From: Plenodomus lindquistii
Taxonomy: Eukaryota; Ascomycota; Dothideomycetes; Pleosporales; Leptosphaeriaceae
NCBI GenBank assembly: GCA_025504975.1
Contig: JANUWI010000007.1
Location: 868,001 to 932,000, forward strand
Direction: 5' to 3'
Length of the DNA stretch: 64,000 nt
The notes beneath the pieces were generated by a model, which had not been told where the DNA came from, ran no database searches, and was given only the letters and a program-made list of their open reading frames with translations. Shown here piece by piece: positions 23,094 through 36,500 of this stretch; the stretch's first letter is position 1; each line of letters starts with the position of its first letter. The translations under genes were made by a program, and so were the position numbers.

Positions 23094-24596
23094 TTAACGA
23101 TCGTCCTTGTCTGGCTTGCGCCGCTGTCTTGTGCTCTTCTTACCAGCAACTGCCGTCTCGTCATCTTCCTCGTCTCTACCCTTTACCAAGTCTTCCTCAA
23201 GACCCCACTCCTCGTTGTCATACCAGTCTTCTCCGTCTGACATCTCTCCAACATGACCCTCGGCTTTAGACCATTTGTACACGTCTTGCCGCATCCGGTC
23301 TGCCTGCAGTAAACCATGGTGGAGATCTGAACTTATGCGTGCAATCTCCTCCTGCTTTTGCACATACGCCATGAGCAACATGCGCGTCTCTTCAGCTTCG
23401 CTGGGTGGTAGACCAAAATCGCGATCAGGCAACGAGTCGGTCGAAAATGTGAAAAGCGGATGTATTGCGTTGCTGTTTCCTGATGGAGACAGTGGTGGCG
23501 AGGGAGTCGACGCCGCGTGTGCCCTTGCGCGAGTCGTCATGCGATGGGCTGTTTGTTGCGACGCAGTGTCAGACACGTCGTCGGCTGTGGGTGAGTTTGC
23601 ATCGTTGCCGTTTTCTTCTCGTCTTTCAACCTCTCCGTTGTATGTGCCGTTGGTCACTGGCCCAACGCTATTCGCTTGTTCCAGGGTCGTGGTGCCATTG
23701 GTTTGGTCACCTTGGTGTACTCCGTTGACCTGCCCTCCGTTCTCCATCTCCACATCGTTTGTGTGCTCCGTCGTCTCTTGCATATCGACGTCTTGTGTTT
23801 GCTCTTGCCCGTCATGCGACACCTCCGCAAGCGTTCCATTGGCCATTGGGTGGTGGAATGGCGCATTGCTCATTGCCGCCAGAGCAGCAGGCGCAAAGTC
23901 CGAATCTCCTTGTAATTTGGCAGACAATGCTTTTGCGCGCGCAATAGTTATTTGTTCCTTCCTGGAGAGCGTGCCTGCTTCATTGGCTAGTTCTGTAAGG
24001 TGTTTCGAGGTGTAAGCGAGGTGCAAGGCTGGATGATTCGCGAGATCGGCGGCCGAGGTCAGTGGCGCAAGTACGCCTGAATGCTGGGATTAGCTTCCTG
24101 CTCAAGCACAAATAGCTTTTGGTTGTATGCGTACTCTCCAATCTTACATGACCGTAGGGGTTCTCCTCTATAGCCTCCAGGTCGTCTTCGTCGTCATACT
24201 CGTCGTCGGGTTCAACAATGTCGCCGTCGGGGTCATATCGCGGAGGGTTACGCTGCAGGATCGACCTTTGATAGCCAGCGTGTTCGATGCGCTGTGCGTG
24301 GTCAGCTCAGTCCTCGTCTTCCTCGCGTCGCAGAGAATGGCTGGCAGTGACGCACCTTCTTGTAAGGACGGGGGTCTGATAGGAAATCTGGATCGCTCGC
24401 GCGTGGATAATGGACCTTGCGGCGCAGGTCTTGTTTGTTGCTGTTGAAGGGTGAGTCGTCTTCGGTGTCGGCTGGGAAAGTCAGTTGCGCCCACAGGCAG
24501 AGGGGCAGTTCAGAAGCCCGTACAGTCGTCTTTTCGCAGCATTTTCCGCTTCATCGCGAAGATGGTGTCGGCGATCTGTTGCTGCTGGCCTGCCAT
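23094..24596 (-). CDS. rxt2: Rxt2-like subunit of Rpd3L histone deacetylase complex
   Basis: Protein of 442 aa in four exons: 24524-24596, 24356-24471, 24135-24291 and 23094-24076. The conserved N domain carries DLRRKVHYPRASDPDFLS, RIEHAGYQRSILQRNPPRYD, an acidic DDEYDDEDD run and ENPYGHVRLE followed by VLAPLTSAADL. This matches the RXT2 N-terminal family, with two introns falling inside it. The C-terminal part is acidic and of low complexity (NGT/QTN-rich) and ends in a basic RQRRKPDKDD tail. Rxt2 is a non-catalytic subunit of the large Rpd3 complex that represses genes in the nucleus. Its start lies 527 bp from the divergent TRAPPC11-like gene. Confidence 0.9.
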
Positions 24597-25123
24597 GGTG
24601 AAGGGTGGCTGTTCCGACAGCTCAGGCGAGAAGTTGGCGCGGTGTATGCGATTGTGGAGGAAGATGGGCGTGTCGTGGGCCAAGTGTCGCGTCTGGCTCT
24701 CAGCCAAAAATCAGGAACTAGAGAGTAAAACTAAACGCAGAAGTTTGCTGCATCAGAAAAAGACGCGCATGAGAGTGCACGAGTGCGGAGGCATGCTGTT
24801 GAACGAGCGGAGAGTGGAGGGCGAAGCTACCCGATCGGCCTTCGTTCGTTAACTAGCGTACCCCAGCTCAGAGCCCATGTCATCGTCTGGATACTGGCAC
24901 ACGTGCGTCGCCCACCTGCGCTGGGTTTGGCCAAATACCATTCAACTCACGACTGAGTACTTGTTTTAGCCCACAGAGACGATTCGCCAGTCGCCGCGAA
25001 ACACGGGGAACGGCCAGATCTCTGACAACTTCGCGTACCATCGCTGCCCCCCCCGCCCGGGCTTTGCGCCGTCCCTCCACTTGGCCCCAAAGACATCGCA
25101 TATGGAGATATAGTCGCGCCACC
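24597..25123. promoter_or_regulatory. shared divergent promoter of rxt2 and the TRAPPC11-like gene
   Basis: This 527-bp interval is the only upstream DNA for both genes, so regulatory sites must lie here or in the genes. A C-run followed by GCCCGGGC lies at about 25047-25062. No TATA box is obvious near either ATG. Confidence 0.5.
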
Positions 25124-28100
25124 ATGGAGGCGTACCCTCCCGACTATGTGGTCCACAACCTTCCCTTCATAGTCCTCTCTGGCCTGGGGACCAGCAAGGA
25201 GCGTGAGCCACCAGCATCTGCCCAAGACGTGCTGCCAGGACGGGCTGTCACTATCATCAGCGCAGAAACACCTCCAGTCACGAGTGACCGCGCCAGCGAG
25301 CTACTGCAAGAATTCCTGAGCGCCGATGGCACCCACGCACCCTGGAACGGGCGCAGCTTCAGTCGCAGGGGGCTCACACACGGCTTTCGAATTCGAGCCG
25401 TCGGCCGGGTAGGTTAGCACTTGCCTGCGCCCAAGGGAGGAAGGAGCACTGCTGATGTCTGCTAGCACTATCAATTGCCAGCGAAGAAGGCTGATGCCCC
25501 TACAGCATCTGCGACAACCCCGCCAGGCAGCCCCGCCATAGCCGCAGCAACTTCGTGGATACTGCATTCCCCCATCTCTCCCCTGTCGCCAGGCTCCTCC
25601 ACCTTCCCCGACGGCGTCATCGCACCTGCCTGGGTCTCAAAGCACCAGCACTACGTACCTTCCGTATTCGTCTCCTTCTTCGACTTCACCACCGACCCCA
25701 TCACCAACAGTCTGCATGATAATCAGCTGAAGACGGATATCAACAGAATCAAAACGCAGATACAAAAGTCAGACTATCGCACGCGGTTCGTGGTGGTGCT
25801 TCTGAGCAACAAGACTATACTAGAGGCTCCTGATATCGAAGAACGGCTGGCCGTCATACGCCGAGCTACCGGGCTGGATCCCAAGAACTCGTTCTTCTTC
25901 CTCCCGCCAAACACATCGCACGTGGAGCTACAGGCTTTTGTGACCAGTGTTCTGTCTACGCTACAGCCCGTCTGTGTCGAGTACTACCGGGACCTCACAA
26001 AACATGCGAGACGAAAGAAGGGCCGCGGCACGATACCGCCACCTACGGCTCCACCAACACGAGGCACCTCGCAGACGCTGTCATACCCCGGGTGGGGCAT
26101 TCGCTACGACTTTAAGCTTGGCATTCTAGCAGAATTCCGTCAAGAGATGGATGCTGCACAGCGACACTACAACATTGCCTTGGATGCGTTGTTCAATTCA
26201 GAGGGCCTGTTCGAAACCACAGCAAGTTGGTCTCCAAGGTGGGATGAGATACGTCTGCTAGCCGACATCATTGCGCTTCGACATCTTCGTTGCCAGTTAT
26301 GGCATAACTGCCCTACCTCTGCAGTCCAGACCTGGTTGCGGTATAAGCTTAGACTGAGAGATGTGCTTGATCGCCGAGGCAAAGGCACCTCAAATTACGG
26401 ATGGCAGGCTTGGGAATCACGATGGGCCCAAGTCATGGGTGAGGTTATCCAGAGGACCGAGTTACCCGTTTTCAACATGGGAAAGCAACTGCAAGAGTCA
26501 GACCCCTCGAGCAGCGGAGGGGTAGCATTCTTCTCCCAGCCTGAGAAGCAGTTTCCTGTTGGTGAGCGATTACCGCCCTGGGAGCTGCTTCATCATGCTG
26601 GATATTGGCACAAGATGTCGGGAGACTACGCGAAGAGACGATATCTTCTTGCCCGTGATATGCCTGAGGAGGACAGGACACCGCCAGGCATGTCGCCAGC
26701 GACAAAAGTATCAAACCGGAACCAGATCTACGATCAGTACCTCGTTCCTCAACCACATGAAGAGTACCCTCTCCCAGGTGTGAACGGCGGTTTTGAGCAC
26801 TGGAGCGATATCTCGGCGAAAATGAATGCCTCCATGTCCGAATTCAAACGTCGTGGTCAGCACCGCAAAGCAGACCAACTCCAACTAGAAGTGGCCAGAA
26901 CTCTACTTCACGTGAAGAGATTCGACGATGCCTTCAAGGTGCTCCGGCCACTGTGGGAGACAATGGCATGGAGGCGAGAAGGCTGGTATAGTTTGGCATC
27001 TGAGGTGCTATGGGCGCTGCATGAGTGTGCCCTACGCGTCCAGGATCGAGAAACGTATGTCGCTACCGAGTGGGAGCTGTACAGTCAAAGTCAGTATTCG
27101 CACTGTGAAGCATGCGATCTCACATTAACAACACGTAGCAATCCCCGGAAAGTCCAGATACAAGCACGATCTGATGACTTGCTTGGACGTTTTCCCGGAG
27201 AACGAACATGTGGACAAGATTGGTGTGAGTCTGAATGCGAAGGACCATATGGCCTGCTGTAGGTGTAGCCTCTCCCACACTATGCGACGCTGACGACGTA
27301 GTATCCATCAACTTTGCATTCTCCGAAAGCGAGGGTAACGTTGGAGAGCCTTTGCAATCACAGATCGGCATCACATCCAATGCCCGTCAGGGTTCCGCTC
27401 CAATCACGCTGTCTTCGCTCTCTTACAGGTTCAGCGGGGCTTTGAGTGAGGTACGGCTCAGTCATGAGGCATCCAAGGACTCCCCGGGGGCTGCATCCAC
27501 GATAACGGCATGTGCGCTTGAAGAAGCCTCGGTACCAGGTCAAAAGCCTCATTGGGCCGGCCTATGCGATATGACTATTCATCCCGGCCAGACGAAAGTC
27601 TTTGCATTTCCCCTCACCTTTCGCGAAGCAGGCGACGTAGATGCCGACTCTTGCGTCTTTGAGGTGAACACGCAGCACTTTAGCCTCACCTGCTCGGACA
27701 CCGACCTGCAGTCTGCTCCTGACCCAAAATGGTGGATCGCTTCCAATGGAGAAGTCAAGCCAAGGAAGCACAGAGGTGGTGCTGGTACATCCATCCATAT
27801 TCTCCCCAAGCCACCAAAAATGGAAATCAGATTACCAGATGTACGAAGTCAGTATTTCACCGATGAGCCAGTCACTCTAGCGATTGAGATCTTGAACGAA
27901 GAAGAGGAAGATACGGAAGCAGTTCTCGAGATACGGCTTCTCGGTCGCCAACAAGATGCTCTAGGTTACACTTGGGTTGACCGACCGGCCTCGTCACCAA
28001 TGAAGGAGGTACCACCCCAGCTTGATGGCTCCACAGATGTTGATCTTCCCGGACACGTCGTGGGCAGGTTGGCACAAGGTGCTAAGACCACCGAGAAGAT

Positions 28101-29046
28101 ACGTTTCACCGCACCTCCTGATCCGGCGGACTTTGCTCTAGAGGTCAAGGTCCTGTACCATCTGCTCAGCGATCGCGACATTCCTATATCTAAGATCATG
28201 GTAGCCGACCTAGTCTTCAATGCACCCTTTGAGGCGAGTTATGATCTGAACGCAAGAGTGCATCCAGATTCATGGCCGAGCTACTTCGAGCTGCAAGATG
28301 CCGAAAGCAACGTCAACCCAGAGTCTGCAGATGCGTTCGGCATTGCGCAGAAATGGGGCCTACGAGCAAAGGTCGCATCATTCGCCGACGAGCAACTCAT
28401 AGTCAGCGACCTAGGCGTTGAAGTCCACGGCATCCATGGCGGTGCCACATGCGATGTATCCAAAGAATTCGAGGTAACCGAAGAAGCCATGGACCCCCAG
28501 GTGCTCAGCGAATGGGCCTTCAGTCTCGACGTACGCAAGAACAACCTCGAAGAGCGACGCTCTACCGCCCTCGACACAACCCTCAACATCACCTGGCAGC
28601 GCACCTCCCTCCCCTCCGCACCCAAAGTAACCTCCTCCCTCCCCATCCCACGTATCCAAATCCCCTCCAGCGAGCCGCGCGTCCTCGCATCAGTACAATA
28701 CTCGACCTCAACCCCCTCACTCGTGCATCTCGACTACACGCTCGAAAACCCCACCATGCACTTCCTCACATTTGAAGTCAACATGGAAGCCAGCGAGGAA
28801 TTTGGCTTCAGCGGTGCAAAGCTCCGCACATTGCATCTTCTCCCGATGAGTAGGCAGACGGTGCGGTATAGCGTGTTGCCGCTTGTGTCGGCGGCTTGGA
28901 TCACGCCGAATCTTAAAGTCATGGATCGCTATTTTAATAAGTTGCTCAAGGTGCAGGCTACAGAGGGACTGCGCGCGGATAAGAAGGGGGTGGGTGTTTG
29001 GATTCCTGGGGATGATGGGAGGGGTGGTGTGGATGAGGGTGGGTAG
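25124..29046 (+). CDS. TRAPP complex subunit, TRAPPC11/foie gras family
   Basis: Protein of 1258 aa in four exons: 25124-25408, 25466-27089, 27139-27222 and 27263-29046. Introns 2 and 3 (49 and 40 bp) are required to pass from the frame ending WELYSQ through IPGKSRYKHDLMTCLDVFPEN to VASPTLCDADDVVSINFAF; their donors GTCAGT and GTGTGA are weak. The N-terminal region contains YPPDYVVHNLPFIVLSGL. A foie gras helical domain lies around 300-590 (FKLGILAEFRQEMDAAQRHY). The C-terminal half is beta-rich (Gryzun-type) with NVGEPLQSQIGITS and ends VMDRYFNKLLKVQATEG. TRAPPC11 proteins act in ER-Golgi traffic and autophagy as parts of TRAPP III; this role is inferred. The C terminus is Gly/Asp-rich and low in complexity. 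Confidence 0.9.
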
Positions 29047-32004
29047 ATGTGTGGGTCTGTGTGGGTGGGTGTTTTGGAATGATGAATGAGTCTATGATTT
29101 GATTCGATGATGGTTGTGATTGCGATGATGACTTTGGGTCGCTGTAGGTGTACAGTAGAGTAGAGTAAGAGTAAGAGTCCAACGCAGTATGCATGATCTA
29201 AACTAGGCAAAAAGGTCACGCTACTCTATTCTATTCTATTCTGTCTTATTCCGTGCATGTCATGTCATGTCTTGCTGCGCTGTCTGTGCATTAGTGTCTT
29301 TACCTTTTTCCTTTTCGTACGCGGAACAGAACGGAACGACGCATATGGCTTGGATTGGATGGGATGCAAGGCAAATCAGTGGGACAAGAGAGAGGGAGAG
29401 AGTCTTGCTAGTTGGTATGAGACACCAATGTGTGTATCGTGTGTATGACCGGAATTGCGGGGTCAGATGCTGCGTCGTGTACCTGGGATGAATGGCTTGC
29501 AGCTACTGTTTTGGTTGGTGCTTGAGTATGCTTTGCGAGTTGGGTTACAAGAGGGCAACAATCGAGTTAGGCTAGAGGAGTGAGGCATTAGTTATTTTTA
29601 GTTTTGGGTCTGTCGGGCTTATGCTGTGTTATGTTGTGTTGTATGAATGAGGCTTTGGAGGAGAACAACGTGGACGTATACGTGTAGGTTGGGCGCTGTT
29701 GGGCTGTTTGACTGTTGACCTTGTTAAAACAGGAGAATTTCAAAGGGTGGAGCATTCTCTGCGTGGGAGAAAAAAAGAGCAGAGTGCACAGTTTTGTACA
29801 TGTAAAGGATCGCGCTTGTAACTTGTAGTTTGTTTGCTGTGAGTTGGAGTTGTTCAGGGGGACTTCGCTTTCCATTAGGTTGGGTAGTAGACTGCGCATA
29901 GAAAGCTCAGCCTCATTGGAGGCCTTGCATAGTGCGATCTGCATGCATGCGAGTGCAGCCTAGCGACGACGACTCACTTGCTTGAGTTGAGAAAATTGTC
30001 GAGGCGAGGTATATTCTTAAAGTACGTGGCGATTTGAATATACGGAGCGGCCGGACACTTGCATTTCTAAGCTCTGCTTGCGAGAAATATAACGTTAGGA
30101 TTGTGGCTGTGTCGTGGGTGGCGACCAATAGTTCATGCTCGCACTCGCATCTTTTCCGAAGGAAATCATCCATTACCCCTGAGATGGTCCACGATGGAAG
30201 ATGGGAGATTTATAGTGTAAGTCATTTGAGTGATTCACGGTGTATAATTGGAGCACAAAATTTGAAGGTGGCGGACTTCTCGAGGCGAACAATGAATTCT
30301 CAGCTTCAGGATTGCTCGTATCGCCCCCTTTAAGAGTCAGCCGCAACGCATGAGATGAGAAATACAGTTGCTAATGGTCACACATATGACAGCTGACCCG
30401 TATATGCCATTTCCTTGATTAGGCACTGGGTCTCGTCAGCGCAAAGCCAAGCAGGGCACTGAGTAACATCAGCTAAGCCAGCCCACCACCTTGATCACGC
30501 GCCAGCTCGGGAAGGTGTACATCAGCATGGAAAAACCAGTTATCGGTGATATCGAATGGGATTGCTCCATCATGTCTTCCTGCTTCTGCCGAAGTAAGTG
30601 TGGTGGCCTATAATTAGGCAGAGAGCAGAGAGAGGCAGTAGCTAACGGCAGAGGCCAGATTCGGAAAGAAGGCAGCACCCTGTTGAATGTTGGAAGCGAC
30701 GCCGCCACTGACAGTGTATTAATGGATTTGAGCTTGTGAGTGAGTCATCTGTTAGTATATATTACCTTGGAGCCCCCTACTCCGTTGGACGACGCCCACG
30801 TCGTATGCCGAAGGGCTGTGAAACACCCAAACCGAGTACATCATCCTTATTCAACGAAAAACCTGCTCTTATATCACCCCAAAAGCAAACACTGAGGCTG
30901 GGAAATCCCTGTCTCTTTCCGTTGTGGATCGGAGCTGACCGCCTCACTCTCAAGATCGATCGAGCCAACCTCACTATATACCCAAGGCTCCCCTCGATCA
31001 CCCGAGCGGTACCTTCTGTCCCATTGACGTTCAATCCCATCGGAGTCTAAGCGAATACATCTCGGTGTCTCATCCCGATACCTGGCGTGAGGGGGTGTCA
31101 CTAAGTCGACGTGGCAAACAAACTACCTAGGTAGGCACCCAGGTACACCGCTGACCTAGCCGTGGTGGTTACTAGCTCTTTCCGTGCAGCGCTGTCATTT
31201 CGATGGCTCAACATGTCGAAACTGTCTGCTACAGTCATGGACGGTCTTTCGGTCCAGGTACGGTCGGAGTCACGATGCTCGTTGCGGACCTCGGGAGGAG
31301 TCTGTGCGACTTCCTATGTAACATCTGATTCTGCCGACGGCCCTTGCTTAGCGGCCGACCGACCACCCCACAAGGACCCCGTTTTGTCCACCGACACTCT
31401 TTCACCTGCTGCCGTGCAGTACACTCCATCACAACCGACTCGCCCCGAAGACTGCACGATGGTTGTCGAGACACGCGGACAACATCTGTGTCAATATCCC
31501 TACAGCTCCTGTGATGGCAGCCTGCTGCCTACAGTAATCGACGTTGATCCACCATGGAGGTCCAACTCTTGAGTGGTACAACAATCTTAACACATAACAA
31601 TCCAACATTCTTAGGGGTATCAACGTATAGAAAATCCCAATACAAAATCAACCTGACGCCTGCAAAAGAAAACAAGAACGCAAATGGGAAGCGCAACATC
31701 CTTAAGCAACACCAACCGCTCATCGGAGAAAAAGGTCGAAGATTTCATCACCCTGACACGAACTATGGCTTTGTGTCCAAGAATGTATCACAACTTCTTC
31801 TCCTACATGACCACGCCAGTCTCAACAACCTCGCATATTGGACGATCGACTCCTGCAAATTCCAGAAGAGGGTTCCATGAAGCCTTCAGCACGAGCTTGG
31901 CCTTGTTTGAGCCTTACCTCATGCTACAGAGAGCAGTACGGTGTGTCAAACATGCGCACTAGCTTGCCGATGGGATGTTGCATTATTGCTATTCATGGTC
32001 TTCA
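29047..32004. other. 3-kb gene-poor interval
   Basis: After the TRAPPC11 stop comes simple-sequence DNA: CTATT repeats at about 29224-29240 and CATGT repeats at about 29256-29272. An exact palindrome CTACCTAGGTAG lies at 31123-31134. An open frame of 136 codons at 31162-31572 (+) has no recognisable features. No gene is supported. Confidence 0.4.
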
Positions 32005-33589
32005 TCAATCCATGCAAATAGCAAAAGAGCTGTCGGAAGTTTTCGAAATGCACGAGGACCTACGGCTGCGAGCGGGCTCCTTGTTCAGATAAGGATGATG
32101 CTTCCTGTAGTGCTTCAGGCGTGCATCTTTCCGCTTAAAAGTTCTCTCATTGGGACATTCCTCACAAACATATACGGTCTCAGTCTCGCCTTTGTGTTTC
32201 AGCCGCGCATGCCGTGCGAGATTTCCTTTGCGATAGATTCCACGGAATTGTGTGCCGCAGTTGTCGCAGACAAGGATGTCTGGAACTGATGCGGAGGTCA
32301 TGCTTCCCTCGGATAGCTGCTCGGATTGTTGATCGTCCAGGCCAGGTACCGGAAGATACTCTCTATTGCTGTGGTAGACATGTCTGGAAAGATCAGCAAT
32401 TGTTCACACATCCAGGATAACAATACACTCACGTTTCTAGTGCTGATGCTGGCAGCTGAGAAGAGACGTTCCCGCCTGGAAGATTTTCATCCTCAACAAT
32501 CATGTGCGACGCCGGACCTGCCTCGGCTACGATAGGGGAGACTGGGTGTGGCGGATCTGGTACATGTTGGACAAGACGTTCATTTGTCCATTGCCAATCA
32601 TTCAATGGGTATTCAGTCGCTTGGAAAGTGTGTTGACTATCCATCATCTCGTAATTGGTTGAGTCCAATGACGATGCGGACAGTCCTGCGTCATCATCGA
32701 ACATCGAGTTAGAGTCGTTACCACTGCAGGTGTCTGTGGTGACCGCCATAGATCTTGTTATTCGATGTCCCAACATTTCCAAACCTGATCCCAAGGAAGG
32801 TTTGTGGTCGTTCTGTCCGCGGAGGGTTTCGCTCGACCACGGTCCTTCACTCAAGGATATTGAAGGAATTCCGGTATGAGTAGGATGTGTCGTCTGATGA
32901 AAAGCTTGGATCGTGTCTCGATTGGTGTTCATGTCGGTAGGGGGGGCATAGTAAGAGATGTATTGACGGTTGTCGCTGTCGAATTGCATGAATGCCGGGG
33001 GATAGAGACCATTTGATGATGGCTGTTCGAGTCCACCTTGACCATTTGATTCTCCCCTCGGAGAGTTGTTTGGGACATATGCGCTGGTATCGTTGGCGCC
33101 AAAGAACATGTCCTGATCGTCTCTCATCAAGTCCCCGGCATGGGAATCAGCTTCATGGGCTCCAAAGAAGAGCTGATTATGGTTTCGGAATGGAGTACCG
33201 TATGGTGCAGGATGGGCCGATGGATCCATGGACGGCAACGACAGGGGTCCCGCCCAGGAGCCCAAATTCGTACCCCGCTCGATAAGTCCCGATCCTGTTC
33301 TACCGCTGTCGTTCATATACTGGGAGTCGGAGCCCCTCAAGACATTTCCAAGAACATCTTCCGATCCGAACGACCATTCTTCACGCCGGTCAAAGCCTCC
33401 GTGATCCTCAGCTGGCGGATGCAGCGAAAGATCCCTCGAATAGTGAAACATCTCGGCCTGAGCAGTATAATCCTGTCTTGGTGGTATATCCCCAGGCTCT
33501 ATTGACTCATACTGATCTTGATCTGCCGTTGCAGTATAACAGGGTGTCCGAACTTCCTGGGCATCTACCATCTTAGGGTAGTGGTTCAT
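32005..33589 (-). CDS. two-finger C2H2 zinc-finger protein, paralogue 1
   Basis: Two exons, 32433-33589 and 32005-32383 (49-bp intron), giving 511 aa. The first 400 residues are rich in Ser, Asp, Asn and Gln and predicted disordered, like a transactivation region. Zinc finger 1 is C425-x2-C428-x15-H444-x4-H449, with RGIYRKGNLARH; the 15-residue spacer is three longer than the classic C2H2. Finger 2 is C459-x2-C462-x14-H477 with H481/H482, containing KRKDARLKHYRKHH. The chosen ATG (33589, context GCCAACATG) is preceded by an in-frame ATG at 33634 that would add 15 residues. The protein is probably nuclear and DNA-binding; target unknown. Sister proteins lie at 38.8 and 51.6 kb. Confidence 0.8.
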
Positions 33590-36500
33590 GTTGGCGAGCA
33601 GCGACTTCCGGGCAAGCCTCGACGCACAGGACATACAGCCCAACCTTCGATGACTGCGGACGAAGGTTCAGGATGCGAATACTTCTGATCTTTGTGACCG
33701 TAAGTGTGTGGCGTAGAGGAGGTGCGGCAAGGCTACGATGTATTCTCGGAGAAACTCGTAAGACCGTGCGATGACGGTTTAGGAAGAGCAGGATGTGTCG
33801 AGTGACGCGAGAAGAGAACAAGGCTTGTCACAAGATGAAGAAGGGAGTTGAACGTGGGTTTCTGGATCTATTAGGCTTCAGCCGTGTTGGCTGCCAAGCA
33901 GCGTCTAGCATGATTATACCTGGTCGACGTTACGAAGGACACCACACACGACACCGCACCTCCGCAATACGAGGGGCTCCACCTGCACAGCTCGAATCTA
34001 TGGCCTCTGAAGCGCCAAGGTGTGCTTCGCGGTCAGGTGGAATGGAAGCTCGAGCTATGCGTCCCATTAGAGTTCGTTGCGATAGTGGCAGGACTGCATA
34101 CCGACACCTAGTAGCTCAGATCAAGGAGGTCCAAGTCCGCCTCACCCTACACTGTGCTGTCCTTGTTCTGTGCGACAAGGCAAAGCATCTTTTTTGCCTG
34201 CAGCTAGACGCGGCGCAAGTATAAACCTCCTCCTGCGGTGTAGCGGCCCGATACGACGAGTAAAGTCCATGCGTGGAAGCATGGGATTGTTTGGGTTCGA
34301 GACCGAGGGCTGTGCAACGCGTCGTTGTGTATAGAGGGCGGCCGCTACACGAAGGACAACCAACGATGGTATTCAGAACACGGCGGGTTCAGCGGCGCTC
34401 GGGAAGGCTGCTGCTCGAGGACTTTCGCGCGTGATACATGGACCTGTGAGCTATCGCATTTCAGGTTGAGGAAGATCTGCTTCTCAGCTACTTACGCCTC
34501 ACACTGGCACTTCAGAATGTGCATGATGTGGAGCCAGTACGGCAAACGCCTACTCCACAAGCCCATCGTGGGAGAAGGCAACAATGGGGCCGTGCCAGGC
34601 GATGCGACGGAGCAGGGTAAGCAGCCAGCGGGCTGACGGCACTGACTGACCGAGCACACACAATAAACAAGGCCGACGAAGTTTGAGCGTCATCAAGCAC
34701 GGCGCACACTCAATGGGGCAATGCTGGCCCAGTCGATACCTCACAGTCATCGAGGTGCTGCCAGCAGGCGGCCGGTCAGTCTGGAAACGGACAGGTGACC
34801 CCAAGCTGGTCCCTGGTTCAAGGAGGAGAAGGATTTGACAAAATTTTGTGCAGGGTGTTGCCCGCAACAAAAGGAATTAAGTTGCACTGTGGCTGTTCCT
34901 CGACTACGCGCGTGGCTCGCAAGGAAGTAGAAGAACGTACCCCGACACGTTGGCCCCGGCTCCTCAATTCTATGGCTGCTATGCAGCGTATTGGAGCGGA
35001 TCGCTCATCCGGCACGCTGTGCTCTACTGTCAGTTGCCGCTCGTGCTTGGGTGGCTGCCGCAGCGTGCATGCCCCCTCCGTCAAATCTGCAGCTACCATA
35101 GCACGACGAACGCATAGTACCGTAGCCAGAACTCTCCGGAACACAGGACTCGTTCTTCCGAAGCAACAGGATATTTGCTCTGTTCCCACGGAATATAAGG
35201 AGGCCGTACAATTCTGCACGTCACGCCAGGTATACGCAGTCAAAGTGGCACGAGATCCTGCATGCTTCCGTATCTAGATACACTTGCCGAGACGTAAACG
35301 CCCGTCGCGTTCATCCGTATTCAGCACACATCCACTGGACACTTGCGGATCGCCTCTACTTCATATCGAGTGGCGCGATTTGCTCAGCAGCCCACCTAGC
35401 CAGTGCTGCACTGATCACCAGAGATAAGATGGGATGGCTCACCTTCGAAATTCGAGTTCCATTTGTTGAGGGGTCAGATCGACAGTGGCTTAACTACCCC
35501 ACGACGCATCATCATCATGGAGGCACATAGGTCGCTAAGCACTGCGCTCCGCACTCGTTCAAGTTCAACAGTTTTTCCACACATCGGTTAGACCTGTGAT
35601 CTAGATGGTGAGCCAGCCCCAGACGCACGCACAGATTTCGACTCAGGCGTGACCCAAAGCGTACTACCATGACCAACTTTGTTGGGGTACGCATCGACTT
35701 GCTACCTTTCAACTTCACCGCAGTACAGCGCATATACCGTTCCCCTTTTAAAAGTGCTACACCTTGGTTTACTGGGTGCTCATTGCTACGCGCACTTCCC
35801 ACTTAGCAACGCTTCAACCAAGCACGGGCCGGTTGGTGACAACCGGCAGCTTGCATTTTCCGCATCCCTTGTTTTGACCGCTCATACCATGGAAGGTTGC
35901 ATGCAGTAGTTCTCAGAGAGCTGTAATGGCGTTCCTTGATGCGGAGCTCGCTATCATCTAGATTACCTATCAACGGGAAGGCGGTGTTGTACCAACATGT
36001 TCCGTGGGCGGGGCTCTAGGTAGAGCAGAGCCTCATCGCCAGTTCCAGACCACAGACCGCCAACACGATCATTCGTTGCTGGCTATGGAATACAACACTG
36101 CGTCTTGGTTCTTCGCCATAATTTTTCAGCATTCGCTCCACACCTCTGCATGGGTTGGTTAGGGCCAGCCACCACCGTGGACCGTCTCGGCTTTTTGCTG
36201 CGGCTTGGTATCTGGGGATAGGCTAGTCCTTGACTTAGTCCGAGTCAGCCGTGTAGAGCTACCGAGCCATCGCGATCACTGCGAACCAAAGGCTTGCTTG
36301 GACAAATGGACGGACGACTAGACTAAGCTGGATCCTGCTTGCCCACCTGCAGATGGCTCGAGCGGAAGTGGATGGACACGGCGTTTCAGAGCCGCATTGC
36401 CCACCTCGAGTCTGGCAGAATCAGAGCCTGTAATGGACGGTCCGGCATTGAAACGATTGGCTCGCTTCATTTCCACTACAGCATACACACTCAGCTAATC

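Noticed and set aside
29588..29944. 118-codon minus-strand frame (MQIALCKASNEAEL)
   Set aside because: Low-complexity Thr/Ser/Gln/Lys content from AT-rich simple sequence; no conserved motif.
34270..34320. GGGTTCGAGACC resembling a tRNA T-arm
   Set aside because: The stem does not pair and no acceptor, D or anticodon arms can be placed around it.
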